DNA of 64,000 bases, taken from contig CAVYFA010000017.1 in the NCBI GenBank assembly GCA_963767715.1, forward strand, positions 1 through 64,000. The letters run 5' to 3'. Source of the DNA: CAVSXS01 sp963767715. GTDB lineage: Bacteria; Chloroflexota; Ktedonobacteria; Ktedonobacterales; Ktedonobacteraceae. The position numbers and the translations under genes were made by a program. Below are positions 34,278 to 42,720 of the stretch, piece after piece. The notes under the pieces were generated by a model that worked only from the letters and a program-made list of their open reading frames with translations, did not search any database and was not told where the DNA came from. The stretch's first letter is position 1. Each line of letters starts with the position of its first letter.

Positions 34278-36032
34278 TTGAAAAAACGCTACCTTTCAAG
34301 AGTAAAGCAGTATGTATGGATTGTGCTACTCTGTGCGCTCCTTGCAACGATCATAGGATTTGGAGTGATAAAAATTCAGAAACCTGTCTACCAGGCAACC
34401 GCAACAATGTACGTTGTCGCTGACTCTCCTGGGAACAGTTTTCAGACTGCACTGTCCGCCAACGATAGTATTGCCCTGGCCACCAACTACGCTTCTCAAA
34501 TTCTCTCGAGTTCTGTGATGGACTACGTCTATCAAAGCGACCCTCATTTGAAAGCTCGAGGTTACGGCCCGGGTGATCTTCTCGTCGATGTGACGGCGAA
34601 TCCTTCGGCCACCAGTTCCACTTTTCAGGTTATAGCCTCGGCTAGCAATCAAAATGATGCTGCGATGATCGCGAATGATGTCGCGAATGGTTTTCAGGCG
34701 TATATACAGGCGCAAACACAGCAGCAGTTGAATAGCGTGCGGACGAGTCTACAAAATCAGATGGCTGCTGCACAGAAGCAGAAGGCTGCGCTTCAAGCCA
34801 GCCTGTTGACCGTCGCCAGCAATACCGACCCCCACTATACTGTCTACAACTCCGAACTTAACGATGTATACCATACCATAGACACCCTGCAGCAGCAGCT
34901 CATCGGGTTACCCGCAAGCGCGACGAGCAATGTTGCTGTCATTCAACTGGCCACACCGGCGAGTGCGGTGCCCGCTGTCAAGCCAAATCTACTGGTGGCG
35001 ATCACTGCAGCGATAGGCTTGCTGCTGGGTATCCTCATTATGTTGTTGGTGATCTACCTGGATAATCGACTGCAAGGTGAAGATCAGATCCGTGAGCGTC
35101 TGGAGATGGCTTACCTCGGTGCGGTTGCTCAAGAGAGCGCTCTTAAAGATAACCCCGCCAGGCTCGACGATTCTACAGCGCAGGAGGTCGCTGACATTGG
35201 CGCAAATCTTCGCCTTTTAGGCCTGTTGCCCGATCGGAAGGCTGCCTCGCAAGCCCCTGTCTTGCTCGTCACCAGCGCTCAGGTCTCTGAGGGTAAGACT
35301 ACGCTCGCTACAGCCCTTGCAACAGTCATAGCCAGTTCGGGTAGCACTGTTTTGCTCATAGATGCGAATTTGCATTACCCCGCTGCCCACCTTTCTTATG
35401 GTTTGAACAATTCTAAAATTGGACTTAGCGGCGTGCTCAGAGCGCAGGTCAAAGTTGATGATGCGGTTCAGCGCACCAGCATCCCCGGTATCTGGTTGAT
35501 GACAGGCGGGGAGCCGATGAAGGCGCACGGACTGCTGTTCGAACAGAGGCTGCCTGCTCTTCTGTCGCACTTACGCAGCAAAGCCGATGTGGTGATCATC
35601 GATGGTCCTGCCATACTAAGCGGTTCGGAGGCGGGCATTCTGGCGAGTATGGCCGACGGTGTTGTGCTGGTTGTCGATGCACGTCACGATCGACTTCCCA
35701 TGCTGCTGCGCGTGAAGGAAATCTTGAACGCCTCAACGGGTGCACCGGTGGGTGTAGTGATGAACCGTTTCCGGCGGCAAGGTCGCAACAGCTACTACGT
35801 AGCCTCTTTGCCTGCTGCATCGAAATACAAAGAAGTAGTGGCAGTACCTGTCGCTGCTTCCTTGTCTACCCCTCCCGCGAGTAATCCCAACCTGGTGCGG
35901 GAAACGGGACCAGAGCCGTCTTTGATGTGGAATATGCCGGTACAGCAGTCGATGCCATCGCTTCTCCATCCTCCCAGTCGTTCGAAAGAGGAGATGCTCC
36001 CGCCGACCGGCCTTCTTAGAAAACGCGAGTGA
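34278..36032 (+). CDS. Wzz-type chain-length regulator fused to a BY-kinase-like P-loop domain
   Basis: A polysaccharide co-polymerase of 584 residues. After TM1 (YVWIVLLCALLATIIGF, about 11-27) comes the Wzz extracytoplasmic domain with a coiled coil (QQQLNSVRTSLQNQMAAAQKQKAAL), then TM2 (LVAITAAIGLLLGILIMLLVIYL, about 237-260). A MinD/BY-kinase ATPase follows with Walker A SAQVSEGKTTLA (~332), Walker A' VLLIDAN (~357) and Walker B VVIIDGP (~437). A Tyr cluster is nearly absent; only SYYVASLPAASKYKE remains, so autophosphorylation is doubtful. The TTG start at 34278 has a GGGGAGGA site 7-8 nt upstream. Its stop overlaps the Wzy start. Confidence 0.88.
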   Translation: MKKRYLSRVKQYVWIVLLCALLATIIGFGVIKIQKPVYQATATMYVVADSPGNSFQTALSANDSIALATNYASQILSSSVMDYVYQSDPHLKARGYGPGDLLVDVTANPSATSSTFQVIASASNQNDAAMIANDVANGFQAYIQAQTQQQLNSVRTSLQNQMAAAQKQKAALQASLLTVASNTDPHYTVYNSELNDVYHTIDTLQQQLIGLPASATSNVAVIQLATPASAVPAVKPNLLVAITAAIGLLLGILIMLLVIYLDNRLQGEDQIRERLEMAYLGAVAQESALKDNPARLDDSTAQEVADIGANLRLLGLLPDRKAASQAPVLLVTSAQVSEGKTTLATALATVIASSGSTVLLIDANLHYPAAHLSYGLNNSKIGLSGVLRAQVKVDDAVQRTSIPGIWLMTGGEPMKAHGLLFEQRLPALLSHLRSKADVVIIDGPAILSGSEAGILASMADGVVLVVDARHDRLPMLLRVKEILNASTGAPVGVVMNRFRRQGRNSYYVASLPAASKYKEVVAVPVAASLSTPPASNPNLVRETGPEPSLMWNMPVQQSMPSLLHPPSRSKEEMLPPTGLLRKRE

Positions 36033-37621
36033 GTTCTTCTATGCAGATCTCAAAAGCATTCCCCCATGGCGCCTTTCCCCCTTCGCCGCCAGGGGGAGGC
36101 GCGCCTGAAAATGCCGAGCGGATACATCTCGAACACCTGCGCCACCAGCGCATTCACCGGCTGCGGACTCTGCAAGTGTGGTGGTATCCTATCTTGTTTG
36201 CCACCTTCGGGGCGGTTGTGGCTGTGATTATGGGCGAGTACGTCTTTGATCAACCAAAACTGGTCATCGGCGGAGTTGTTCTGGTACCGCTTATCTTGCT
36301 GATGATCAAACGCAACGAGTTCGGATTGCTCATTTTTGCCGCCGCTGTCACGCCATTCGTGCCGAGTGCCCTTAAAGTGAGCACGCTCTACATTTCACCC
36401 GCGATCCCCGTCTTACTGTTGCTTGTTTTTCTGGTATTGCTGCGCAAGGCTTTTCGTGTGGCGGATACTTTTTCTCCGTCGCTTTGGACGACCTGGCCCC
36501 TGATCGGGCTAATTTTGATAGCAATCGTTTCCGAGGCCATGGGGCAACTCACCTGGCTGTATGGGGTGCCGCATGAGGTGCTCGGCAATCCCATAGCTTT
36601 TGAAGAAGTTATTGGGCTTGTCATTTATTGTGTACCTCTGTTGATTGTCTGGCTCGCGTCAGGAGCCCTCTCTAACAGAGATGAATGGATCGGCCATATA
36701 CAACACACTTTCCTGGTGTTGTCGCTTCTGGATGCAGGAGTAATACTGGTTGAATTCAAGCACATCGGGGCGGATATCTATGCGTTCCGTTATGCCACGC
36801 CCAGCATTGGTTGGATGCCTCTAGAAGCTATGGCTCAGCTACTTGTCCTGGGTTGCCTTATTGGCTATGTGCGTTTCCTCTACGCTAATCAATGGAAGAC
36901 GCGCATGATATATGGTGCGGCTGCACTGATCTGTCTACTGGCTCTGTACCTTTCTCTAGAGAACAGTTGGTGGGTAGAAGGCGCTGTCGGCCTGGCAGTG
37001 ATAACGATTTTTTACTCGCGCAAGCTCTTCGTGGTTTTCTGCGTCGCTGCTCTACCGTTAATCCCCGTAGTACGCTCATTTTTACAGAAATTGGCAAGCG
37101 TCAAGTCAGTTGATGCGCTACGCCTCACGATCTGGCAGGATATGCTGCGTGTATGGACCAAACGTCCCATTCTGGGAGTGGGTCCCGGCAATCTCTGGGC
37201 TTACGATCAGACCTTCTCTCAACTGCCAGAGGGTGTGCGGAATTTCGGTAAATCAGGTCTGGGGGTGGCGCACGAGGGCTACCTGCAGACTCTGGGGGAA
37301 CTTGGCCCGTTGGGATTGCTCTGCCAGGTTGCATTCATCGCCATCATGATTATCGCTTCTGTGCGGCTTTACCGGCGGTCACGGGCTGCCAGTACAGAAG
37401 AGGCGCGCCAGAGTTGCATATTGGGATTGATCGGCCTTGGTCTGATCTGTGGATCATCGGCGGGAGATTTTGTCGCCGCCTACTTCTTCTTGCCGCCGCG
37501 CCAGAGTGTCCACGTGGCCTCATTGCCGCAGGCAATGGCTTCCTGGGTTATCTACGGCTGTGTTCTTTATAAAGACCAGATTTGGAGATTGACCAGGAGG
37601 GGTTTGGACGTTAAAGGTTGA
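36029..37621 (+). CDS. Wzy/O-antigen-ligase-like polymerase
   Basis: A 530-residue integral membrane protein with about 11-12 hydrophobic segments. The long periplasmic-type loop near the C-terminal half contains RLTIWQDMLRVWTKRPILGVGPGNLW and LGVAHEGYLQTLGELGPLGLL, which match the Wzy_C/WaaL signature (H in xxHxxxLxxxxExGxxG). It should polymerise the lipid-linked repeat units. The start is a GTG overlapping the previous stop; an ATG 12 nt further (36041) is an alternative. The first ~60 residues are soluble, Pro-rich and charged. It forms one unit with the Wzz/BY-kinase gene. Confidence 0.88.
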   Translation: MSSSMQISKAFPHGAFPPSPPGGGAPENAERIHLEHLRHQRIHRLRTLQVWWYPILFATFGAVVAVIMGEYVFDQPKLVIGGVVLVPLILLMIKRNEFGLLIFAAAVTPFVPSALKVSTLYISPAIPVLLLLVFLVLLRKAFRVADTFSPSLWTTWPLIGLILIAIVSEAMGQLTWLYGVPHEVLGNPIAFEEVIGLVIYCVPLLIVWLASGALSNRDEWIGHIQHTFLVLSLLDAGVILVEFKHIGADIYAFRYATPSIGWMPLEAMAQLLVLGCLIGYVRFLYANQWKTRMIYGAAALICLLALYLSLENSWWVEGAVGLAVITIFYSRKLFVVFCVAALPLIPVVRSFLQKLASVKSVDALRLTIWQDMLRVWTKRPILGVGPGNLWAYDQTFSQLPEGVRNFGKSGLGVAHEGYLQTLGELGPLGLLCQVAFIAIMIIASVRLYRRSRAASTEEARQSCILGLIGLGLICGSSAGDFVAAYFFLPPRQSVHVASLPQAMASWVIYGCVLYKDQIWRLTRRGLDVKG

Positions 37622-37703
37622 AAATGACGATAGCGAGTTTGCTCGCCTGACCCGGCAGGACGTCGCTGTGCGCTGTTGTAGATCGCAGTAGGAGAACAAG
37701 CAA

Positions 37704-38993
37704 GTGAGTAAGAACACGCGGGAGATGCAGAGGGCTTTCATCCTCTGGGTACATGGTATGCGCCTTGATGATGTTCGCGACGTAGCTGAAGTGAAATCGC
37801 TGATGGAGCAAGGTGTTCTGGTAGAACTCGATCCGGCACCTATAACTGGGCCACAGGCCCAACACTATCAACTTCTCAGCGGTCGGTTACCCGCTCGTTT
37901 TGGCTTTTTTGACACTCTTATGCCGCTCTGTCACCTCCCTGACCAGTGGAAAGGGACCGCAGGGTATGGCATCGTCGAAAAACGTACGGGGATGGACGCC
38001 GAGCCCAAGATGTTGCCGGACCTGCTGAATAGCGTGGGCTGGGAAACAGAATACGTGGAGGTACCTCTCGCCGGGTTGGCCGCATGCGCCCAACGCTTAA
38101 CGCAGAGCCTGTCCGATGTTGCGAGCTGCAAGATCGTCAAATGCACATTCGCCGGAGAAGAGCGGCTTAATGCTTCGTCCAACGTTTCGCCAGCGGCTGA
38201 GGCTATTAGCGAAGCTATACAGGTTGCGCGTGCCTGGGTTGGCGAGAGTGGCATGCTGGCGCTGATTGCGGATAGTCAACCCGCTACTGTGTGGGGGTTT
38301 CTTAATATCAACAACTTTCTCGCCGAGGTGGGCCTAATAGAGCGCAGCGGTGGGAGCGACGCGATCGACTGGACAAATTCTCTCGCCTACTACGCGGGGC
38401 ACGGTCAGTTGTGGATTAACTTGATGGGGCGTGAGCCGCAAGGGGTAGTCCATCCACAGCAAGAGTACGAGGAAGTTCGCAACACTCTGGTCAAGGCGTT
38501 GCCGGTCAAATTACGCGATCCTCGAACGGGGGAGCCCGTGATCGAACGAGTATACCGGAAAGAGGAGATCTATCCGGAGCAGTACCTCTTTTGTGCGCCC
38601 GACCTCGTAGTTCTGTTCAAACCGGGCTATGCCCCCTCGCCTCGCAGCGCCCATTTGGGGTTCGATGAAACGACGTTCACGACCCCTGCCACCGGTACTG
38701 TGGTCATGGCAGGTGCCCACCCATCTGTGCTGAAGGGATTTTTGCTCGCCAGCGCGCCGCCGCTCGTCGCCGGGGTATCTCTCCCAGAACCGGTTCCGCT
38801 CATATCGGTCGCTCCTTCGCTGTTGCATGCTTTCGGCGTGCAGGGCACTGATGCGGATAGCGCAGCCCTGGATCAGCTTTTCAAAGCTTCTTACCTGGAA
38901 AGCCACCCTATTTCCGAGAGGCATAACGAGGAACTCTCTGAAGAAGAGGAGCAACTGATCATTGATCGATTGCGCGATCTTGGGTACGTCTAG
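37704..38993 (+). CDS. Degenerate (probably inactive) alkaline-phosphatase-superfamily protein
   Basis: A 429-residue paralogue of the enzymes at 28124 and 41116. Alignment by eye is clear over PQGVVHPQQEYEEVRNTL, RDPRTGEPVIERVYRKEEIY, CAPDLVVL and the acidic tail with RLRDLGYV. The catalytic positions are lost: the DGAT site is HGMR (residues 17-20), SDHGG is ADSQP, and the segment carrying the middle D/H ligands is missing. The length is shorter by about 100 residues. The frame is intact, with a good AGGAGA site before the GTG start, so selection seems to keep the protein. A regulatory or scaffold role next to Wzy and Wzx is an inference. Confidence 0.8.
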   Translation: MSKNTREMQRAFILWVHGMRLDDVRDVAEVKSLMEQGVLVELDPAPITGPQAQHYQLLSGRLPARFGFFDTLMPLCHLPDQWKGTAGYGIVEKRTGMDAEPKMLPDLLNSVGWETEYVEVPLAGLAACAQRLTQSLSDVASCKIVKCTFAGEERLNASSNVSPAAEAISEAIQVARAWVGESGMLALIADSQPATVWGFLNINNFLAEVGLIERSGGSDAIDWTNSLAYYAGHGQLWINLMGREPQGVVHPQQEYEEVRNTLVKALPVKLRDPRTGEPVIERVYRKEEIYPEQYLFCAPDLVVLFKPGYAPSPRSAHLGFDETTFTTPATGTVVMAGAHPSVLKGFLLASAPPLVAGVSLPEPVPLISVAPSLLHAFGVQGTDADSAALDQLFKASYLESHPISERHNEELSEEEEQLIIDRLRDLGYV

Positions 38994-39043
38994 ATGGAAA
39001 GGGAATGCGTTTCCCATTATTTCCTAAGGGTAAATAGCATTAC

Positions 39044-41101
39044 ATGAGCGACCATTTCCCACAATTTTCTGAGCAGGCTCCACGGCGTCAGTTTCGTCCG
39101 AAGTTTTTCCTTCAAATCGATGCTCTTGAGGACGGTGCAGCGCTGCAAGCGCCAAACACCGATGGAAACGATACCCCACCGCACCAGAAGGGAATAGGCA
39201 ATACGCCCCCCTATCGGAACTTGCCAGAGGATAGGTCAACGCCGCCTCCCTTTTTCCCACAGTATAAATCACGAGCGCGGTTTCTCACATTGCCTACGCT
39301 CCAACAAGGGCGGGAGGGGGAAGAGAAATGGCGCGCGGCGCGCAGTCGGCTTTGGGAGCCGGGCTCTTTCAGGTTCGATGTAGCCAATGATGGATTCGAG
39401 GTAGAGAAATTGGCCACCATCCCGGTGCCGGCCTGGAGAGAAGGGATACCGGACCTGCGAGGTTGGCCGGATATTCAGGATGGTGACGATTTTGGTGCTG
39501 GTTTTGACCGGCAGGATACTATCCCTATGACTGTTCTGAAGGGGATAGCGGAACTGCAAGGCCAATCCACCCCGGTGATGCAATCTGAAATTACAGGTGC
39601 AGCCAGCAATGCTGCCCTTATCGGCCTCGGAAATATTTTGGGGAATATCTTTAAATACGGCAACAACTTGCTGATCCAGCGAGGATTCGGGGCCGCGTCC
39701 TACGGACTTTACACACTCGGCATGTCCATGGTGACCTTATTCGTGGCTGTCTTCAATCTGGGGCTGGACGATGCCATGGTTCGCTATGTCTCTATCTATA
39801 GAAGCCGGAAGCAGGGAGATATACTACGTGGCCTGACGCTTTTCTGCTCCATCCTGGCGGCAGTGGGTGGAATGATCGGTGGATTGTTCTTGCTCTTTTT
39901 AGCTCCTTCCCTGGCCGCGCTCAGACATACGCCCGCTGTGGCCCCACTTCTGGTACTGATGGCACTTCTCATTCCTCTTATGAGTGTCCAGCAGCTCTGG
40001 AGCAGCGGCTTACAGGGATTTAAGGCCTTCAAAAACCGCATACTGCTTCAACGCATTATCATACCTGGCTTGCTTACCATCCTTCTCATAGTGGTCATCA
40101 TTTTCTTCCACAGCATAACTGCTGTCGTGATAGCCTCGATTCTCAGCACAGCGGTCAGCGCGCTGCTGAACATGCAGATTTTCTTCGGCATGATAAAACG
40201 CCTCAAAAGCAGGGGCGCCCGGGTGTATGATATACGCGAATGGAGCGGATTCGCCATTCCGAACTTTTTGACCTCGATCGTGGACACGGCCCTGGACGCA
40301 ACGGATACGTTGCTGCTGGCATACTTCGTATCCTCCAACGCCGAGCTTGGGCGCTACGCCGCCGCCAATAAGATAAGCATCTTCATTGCGGTACCTTTGC
40401 TCACACTCAACGTTACGTTTGCCCCAACTATTGCGGAACTCTTTAGCAAGGGTGAAAAGAAGACGCTGTCCATCATGTTTCAGGTGGTGACGAAATGGGT
40501 TATTAGCTTCAGCCTGCCCATTTGTTTGATCGCTATGCTGTTCTCTCGATCGCTGCTGGCCATATCAGGCCAGAGCTTCGTAGACGCGTGGCCATTGCTG
40601 CTGGCCCTGGCGGTCGGCAATATGCTCAACGCCGGCACGGGGCCAGTCGGCTATATGTTGAGCATGACCGGGCATCAGAGGCTCACATTCCTCAACTCGC
40701 TGACCGCGATCGTAGTCAACGTTGTTTTAGGCGTCATCCTCACGCCGCATTACGGCGCGCTGGGTACGGCGATCGCTACCGGCATGGCGCTCAGCGTCGT
40801 CAATCTGATGAGGTTGCTTCAAGTCCACCTCCTGCTCAAAATACATCCGTACCGTTGGGATACTCTTAAACCTATAGGGGCGGGCTTTTTTAGCGCGTTC
40901 ATGACCGGGCTGCTGATCTACCCGGTAGGCCGGGTCAACCTGCATGTCGAGCTGTTCGATAAAAACTTACCTCTCCAACTGGCATTAATACCCGTTTTTC
41001 TGGCCTGTTATCTCGGCTTACTCGTTCTCTTTAAATTTGGACCGGAAGATAAAATCGTTCTGGACAAGCTGAGTAAAAAGTTTGTTCGGCGTAAAAAGTA
41101 A
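39044..41101 (+). CDS. Wzx-type polysaccharide flippase with long N-terminal extension
   Basis: A 685-residue protein of the MOP/MATE-like flippase superfamily. Residues 1-180 are hydrophilic, Pro/Arg/Gln-rich and lack any recognised domain. About 14 TM helices follow (from IGLGNILGNIFKYGNNLLIQRGFGAASYGLYTLGMSMVTLF, the typical first-helix region with GAASYGLY). Also seen are PNFLTSIVDTALDATDTLLLAYFVSSNAELGRYAAANK and GTGPVGYMLSMTGHQRL, both typical of Wzx. It should flip undecaprenyl-linked repeats outward. The extension is unusual and might dock other locus proteins such as the inactive phosphodiesterase encoded just upstream. Confidence 0.88.
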   Translation: MSDHFPQFSEQAPRRQFRPKFFLQIDALEDGAALQAPNTDGNDTPPHQKGIGNTPPYRNLPEDRSTPPPFFPQYKSRARFLTLPTLQQGREGEEKWRAARSRLWEPGSFRFDVANDGFEVEKLATIPVPAWREGIPDLRGWPDIQDGDDFGAGFDRQDTIPMTVLKGIAELQGQSTPVMQSEITGAASNAALIGLGNILGNIFKYGNNLLIQRGFGAASYGLYTLGMSMVTLFVAVFNLGLDDAMVRYVSIYRSRKQGDILRGLTLFCSILAAVGGMIGGLFLLFLAPSLAALRHTPAVAPLLVLMALLIPLMSVQQLWSSGLQGFKAFKNRILLQRIIIPGLLTILLIVVIIFFHSITAVVIASILSTAVSALLNMQIFFGMIKRLKSRGARVYDIREWSGFAIPNFLTSIVDTALDATDTLLLAYFVSSNAELGRYAAANKISIFIAVPLLTLNVTFAPTIAELFSKGEKKTLSIMFQVVTKWVISFSLPICLIAMLFSRSLLAISGQSFVDAWPLLLALAVGNMLNAGTGPVGYMLSMTGHQRLTFLNSLTAIVVNVVLGVILTPHYGALGTAIATGMALSVVNLMRLLQVHLLLKIHPYRWDTLKPIGAGFFSAFMTGLLIYPVGRVNLHVELFDKNLPLQLALIPVFLACYLGLLVLFKFGPEDKIVLDKLSKKFVRRKK

Positions 41102-41115
41102 GAAAGGTGCATGTG

Positions 41116-42678
41116 ATGCGTACTGTTATCTTTGGTGTAGATGGATTGACATTTCGCGTTCTCCACCCCCTGCTCGAGCGGGGGGACCTTCCCAACTTCA
41201 GGAAGTTGAGCCAGGAGGGTTGCGAGGCTGTGCTCGAATTGAAATATCCGCCGCTTACCCCTCCGGCCTGGACCTCGCTTTCGACCGGCCTGAAACCCGC
41301 GCGCCATGGCGTCTATGATTTCTGGACCTACGCCGAAGAGGAACAGGGAGGGAAAACGGCCCGCAATACTCACGTGCAGACCAGGCGCAAAGGCGGCAAG
41401 GCTATCTGGAACATCCTGAGCGAGTTCGGCAAGCGAGTACTGGTGATCAACGTCCCGGTGACCTATCCACCGGAAACGGTCAATGGCATTATGGTGAGCG
41501 GCTATATGACCCCCAGCGATAAAGTAGATTTTACCTACCCAACCTCTTTTAAAGAGGAACTCTACCGTGTTGTACCGGACTACCAGATCGATCTGGAACT
41601 GCGCAGCTTTTGGGGAAAGGCTCACGGGAGAGATCTTCTGATCGATGCCACATTACGCATGACAGAGCGCCGCATCGAGTTGACCACCTATCTAATGAGA
41701 AATCAGCCCTGGGACTTCTGTTACGTCGCCTTTGTAGGTCCTGATCGGCTGCAGCATACCCTCTGGGAAGAAATCAGCGCTTTAGACTCGCGAGCAATCG
41801 AGTATTTTCACCTGTTGGATCATGGTCTCGGTTTGATTCTCGAGCAGCTTGCTCCGGACGATACGCTCTTTGTCGTTTCAGATCACGGGTTTCAGGGGGT
41901 CAGCCACACCTTTAATATCAACGAATTCCTCTACAACAAGGGATTGCTTGTCCCTGGCTCTTCTCAAGGGATCGAGCGCGCCCATCGCTCTGCATCTTTC
42001 AAGCGTGCTCTGGGCCAGGTGAGGCTACTTCCTCTGGCGCGTAAAGCGAAAAAGTACCTGAAGCATAAGGGGGCTTTGAAGGTGCGCCATTCCGACGTGT
42101 ATCACCCGATACTTGACAATATCGATTGGGAGCGTACGGCAGCTTATGTGCTATCCCTGTCAGGTTACCCGGGAAGCTATGCCGATGTCATTTTCAATGA
42201 GCGCCTGGATGCCGAAGTCATCGCCGAACTCGCTGAGGATCTGAAGCAGCAAGTCGATCCCGAAAGTGGGAAATCGCTCATCGATGCCATCTATACGAAT
42301 GAAGTGTATGGTGAAGGGCCGTTTGCCTTGCCGGAACCGCACCTGCTCCTGCTGCCCAATGACGGCATTACATTTCGTATGGATCTCGGCAGCAAATGGT
42401 TCTGGCAAAAAACGAGCCAGGTGCGCGGCACCCACCAAAAGGAAGGCGTGCTGTACGCTTATGGAGGGGACATCAAGAAAGGCTTTAAGGCACCTAACGC
42501 AGAAATATACGACCTGGTCCCGACGGTGATACGCAGCATGGGTTTACCGCTTTCCAATACTTTCGATGGGCGCGTGCTGGATGAACTGTTCGTGGAGCAT
42601 GACGATCCAGATCACATACCGATGGCGGCGGAGAGCGGATTTGCGCGGCGTAAGCTAGAGAAACTGTTGGAAATGTAG
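41116..42678 (+). CDS. Alkaline-phosphatase-superfamily phosphodiesterase/phosphotransferase, catalytically complete
   Basis: A 520-residue homologue of the gene at 28124. Metal and nucleophile residues are D9 and T12 (FGVDGLTF), D/H in VGPDRLQHTLWEE, and D/H in VVSDHGFQGVSHTF. The family block YPPLTPPAWTSLSTGLKPARHGVYDFW is present. The ATG at 41116 is preferred to the GTG at 41107, because the latter lies inside the AAAGGTG ribosome site. It begins 14 nt after the flippase stop. Two complete enzymes plus one dead copy suggest different phosphoryl substrates or a partner-regulated set. Confidence 0.88.
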   Translation: MRTVIFGVDGLTFRVLHPLLERGDLPNFRKLSQEGCEAVLELKYPPLTPPAWTSLSTGLKPARHGVYDFWTYAEEEQGGKTARNTHVQTRRKGGKAIWNILSEFGKRVLVINVPVTYPPETVNGIMVSGYMTPSDKVDFTYPTSFKEELYRVVPDYQIDLELRSFWGKAHGRDLLIDATLRMTERRIELTTYLMRNQPWDFCYVAFVGPDRLQHTLWEEISALDSRAIEYFHLLDHGLGLILEQLAPDDTLFVVSDHGFQGVSHTFNINEFLYNKGLLVPGSSQGIERAHRSASFKRALGQVRLLPLARKAKKYLKHKGALKVRHSDVYHPILDNIDWERTAAYVLSLSGYPGSYADVIFNERLDAEVIAELAEDLKQQVDPESGKSLIDAIYTNEVYGEGPFALPEPHLLLLPNDGITFRMDLGSKWFWQKTSQVRGTHQKEGVLYAYGGDIKKGFKAPNAEIYDLVPTVIRSMGLPLSNTFDGRVLDELFVEHDDPDHIPMAAESGFARRKLEKLLEM

Positions 42679-42720
42679 CAAAGAGCGGTGGATGCTCGCT
42701 CTTTGAGAGAGGATAAGATT

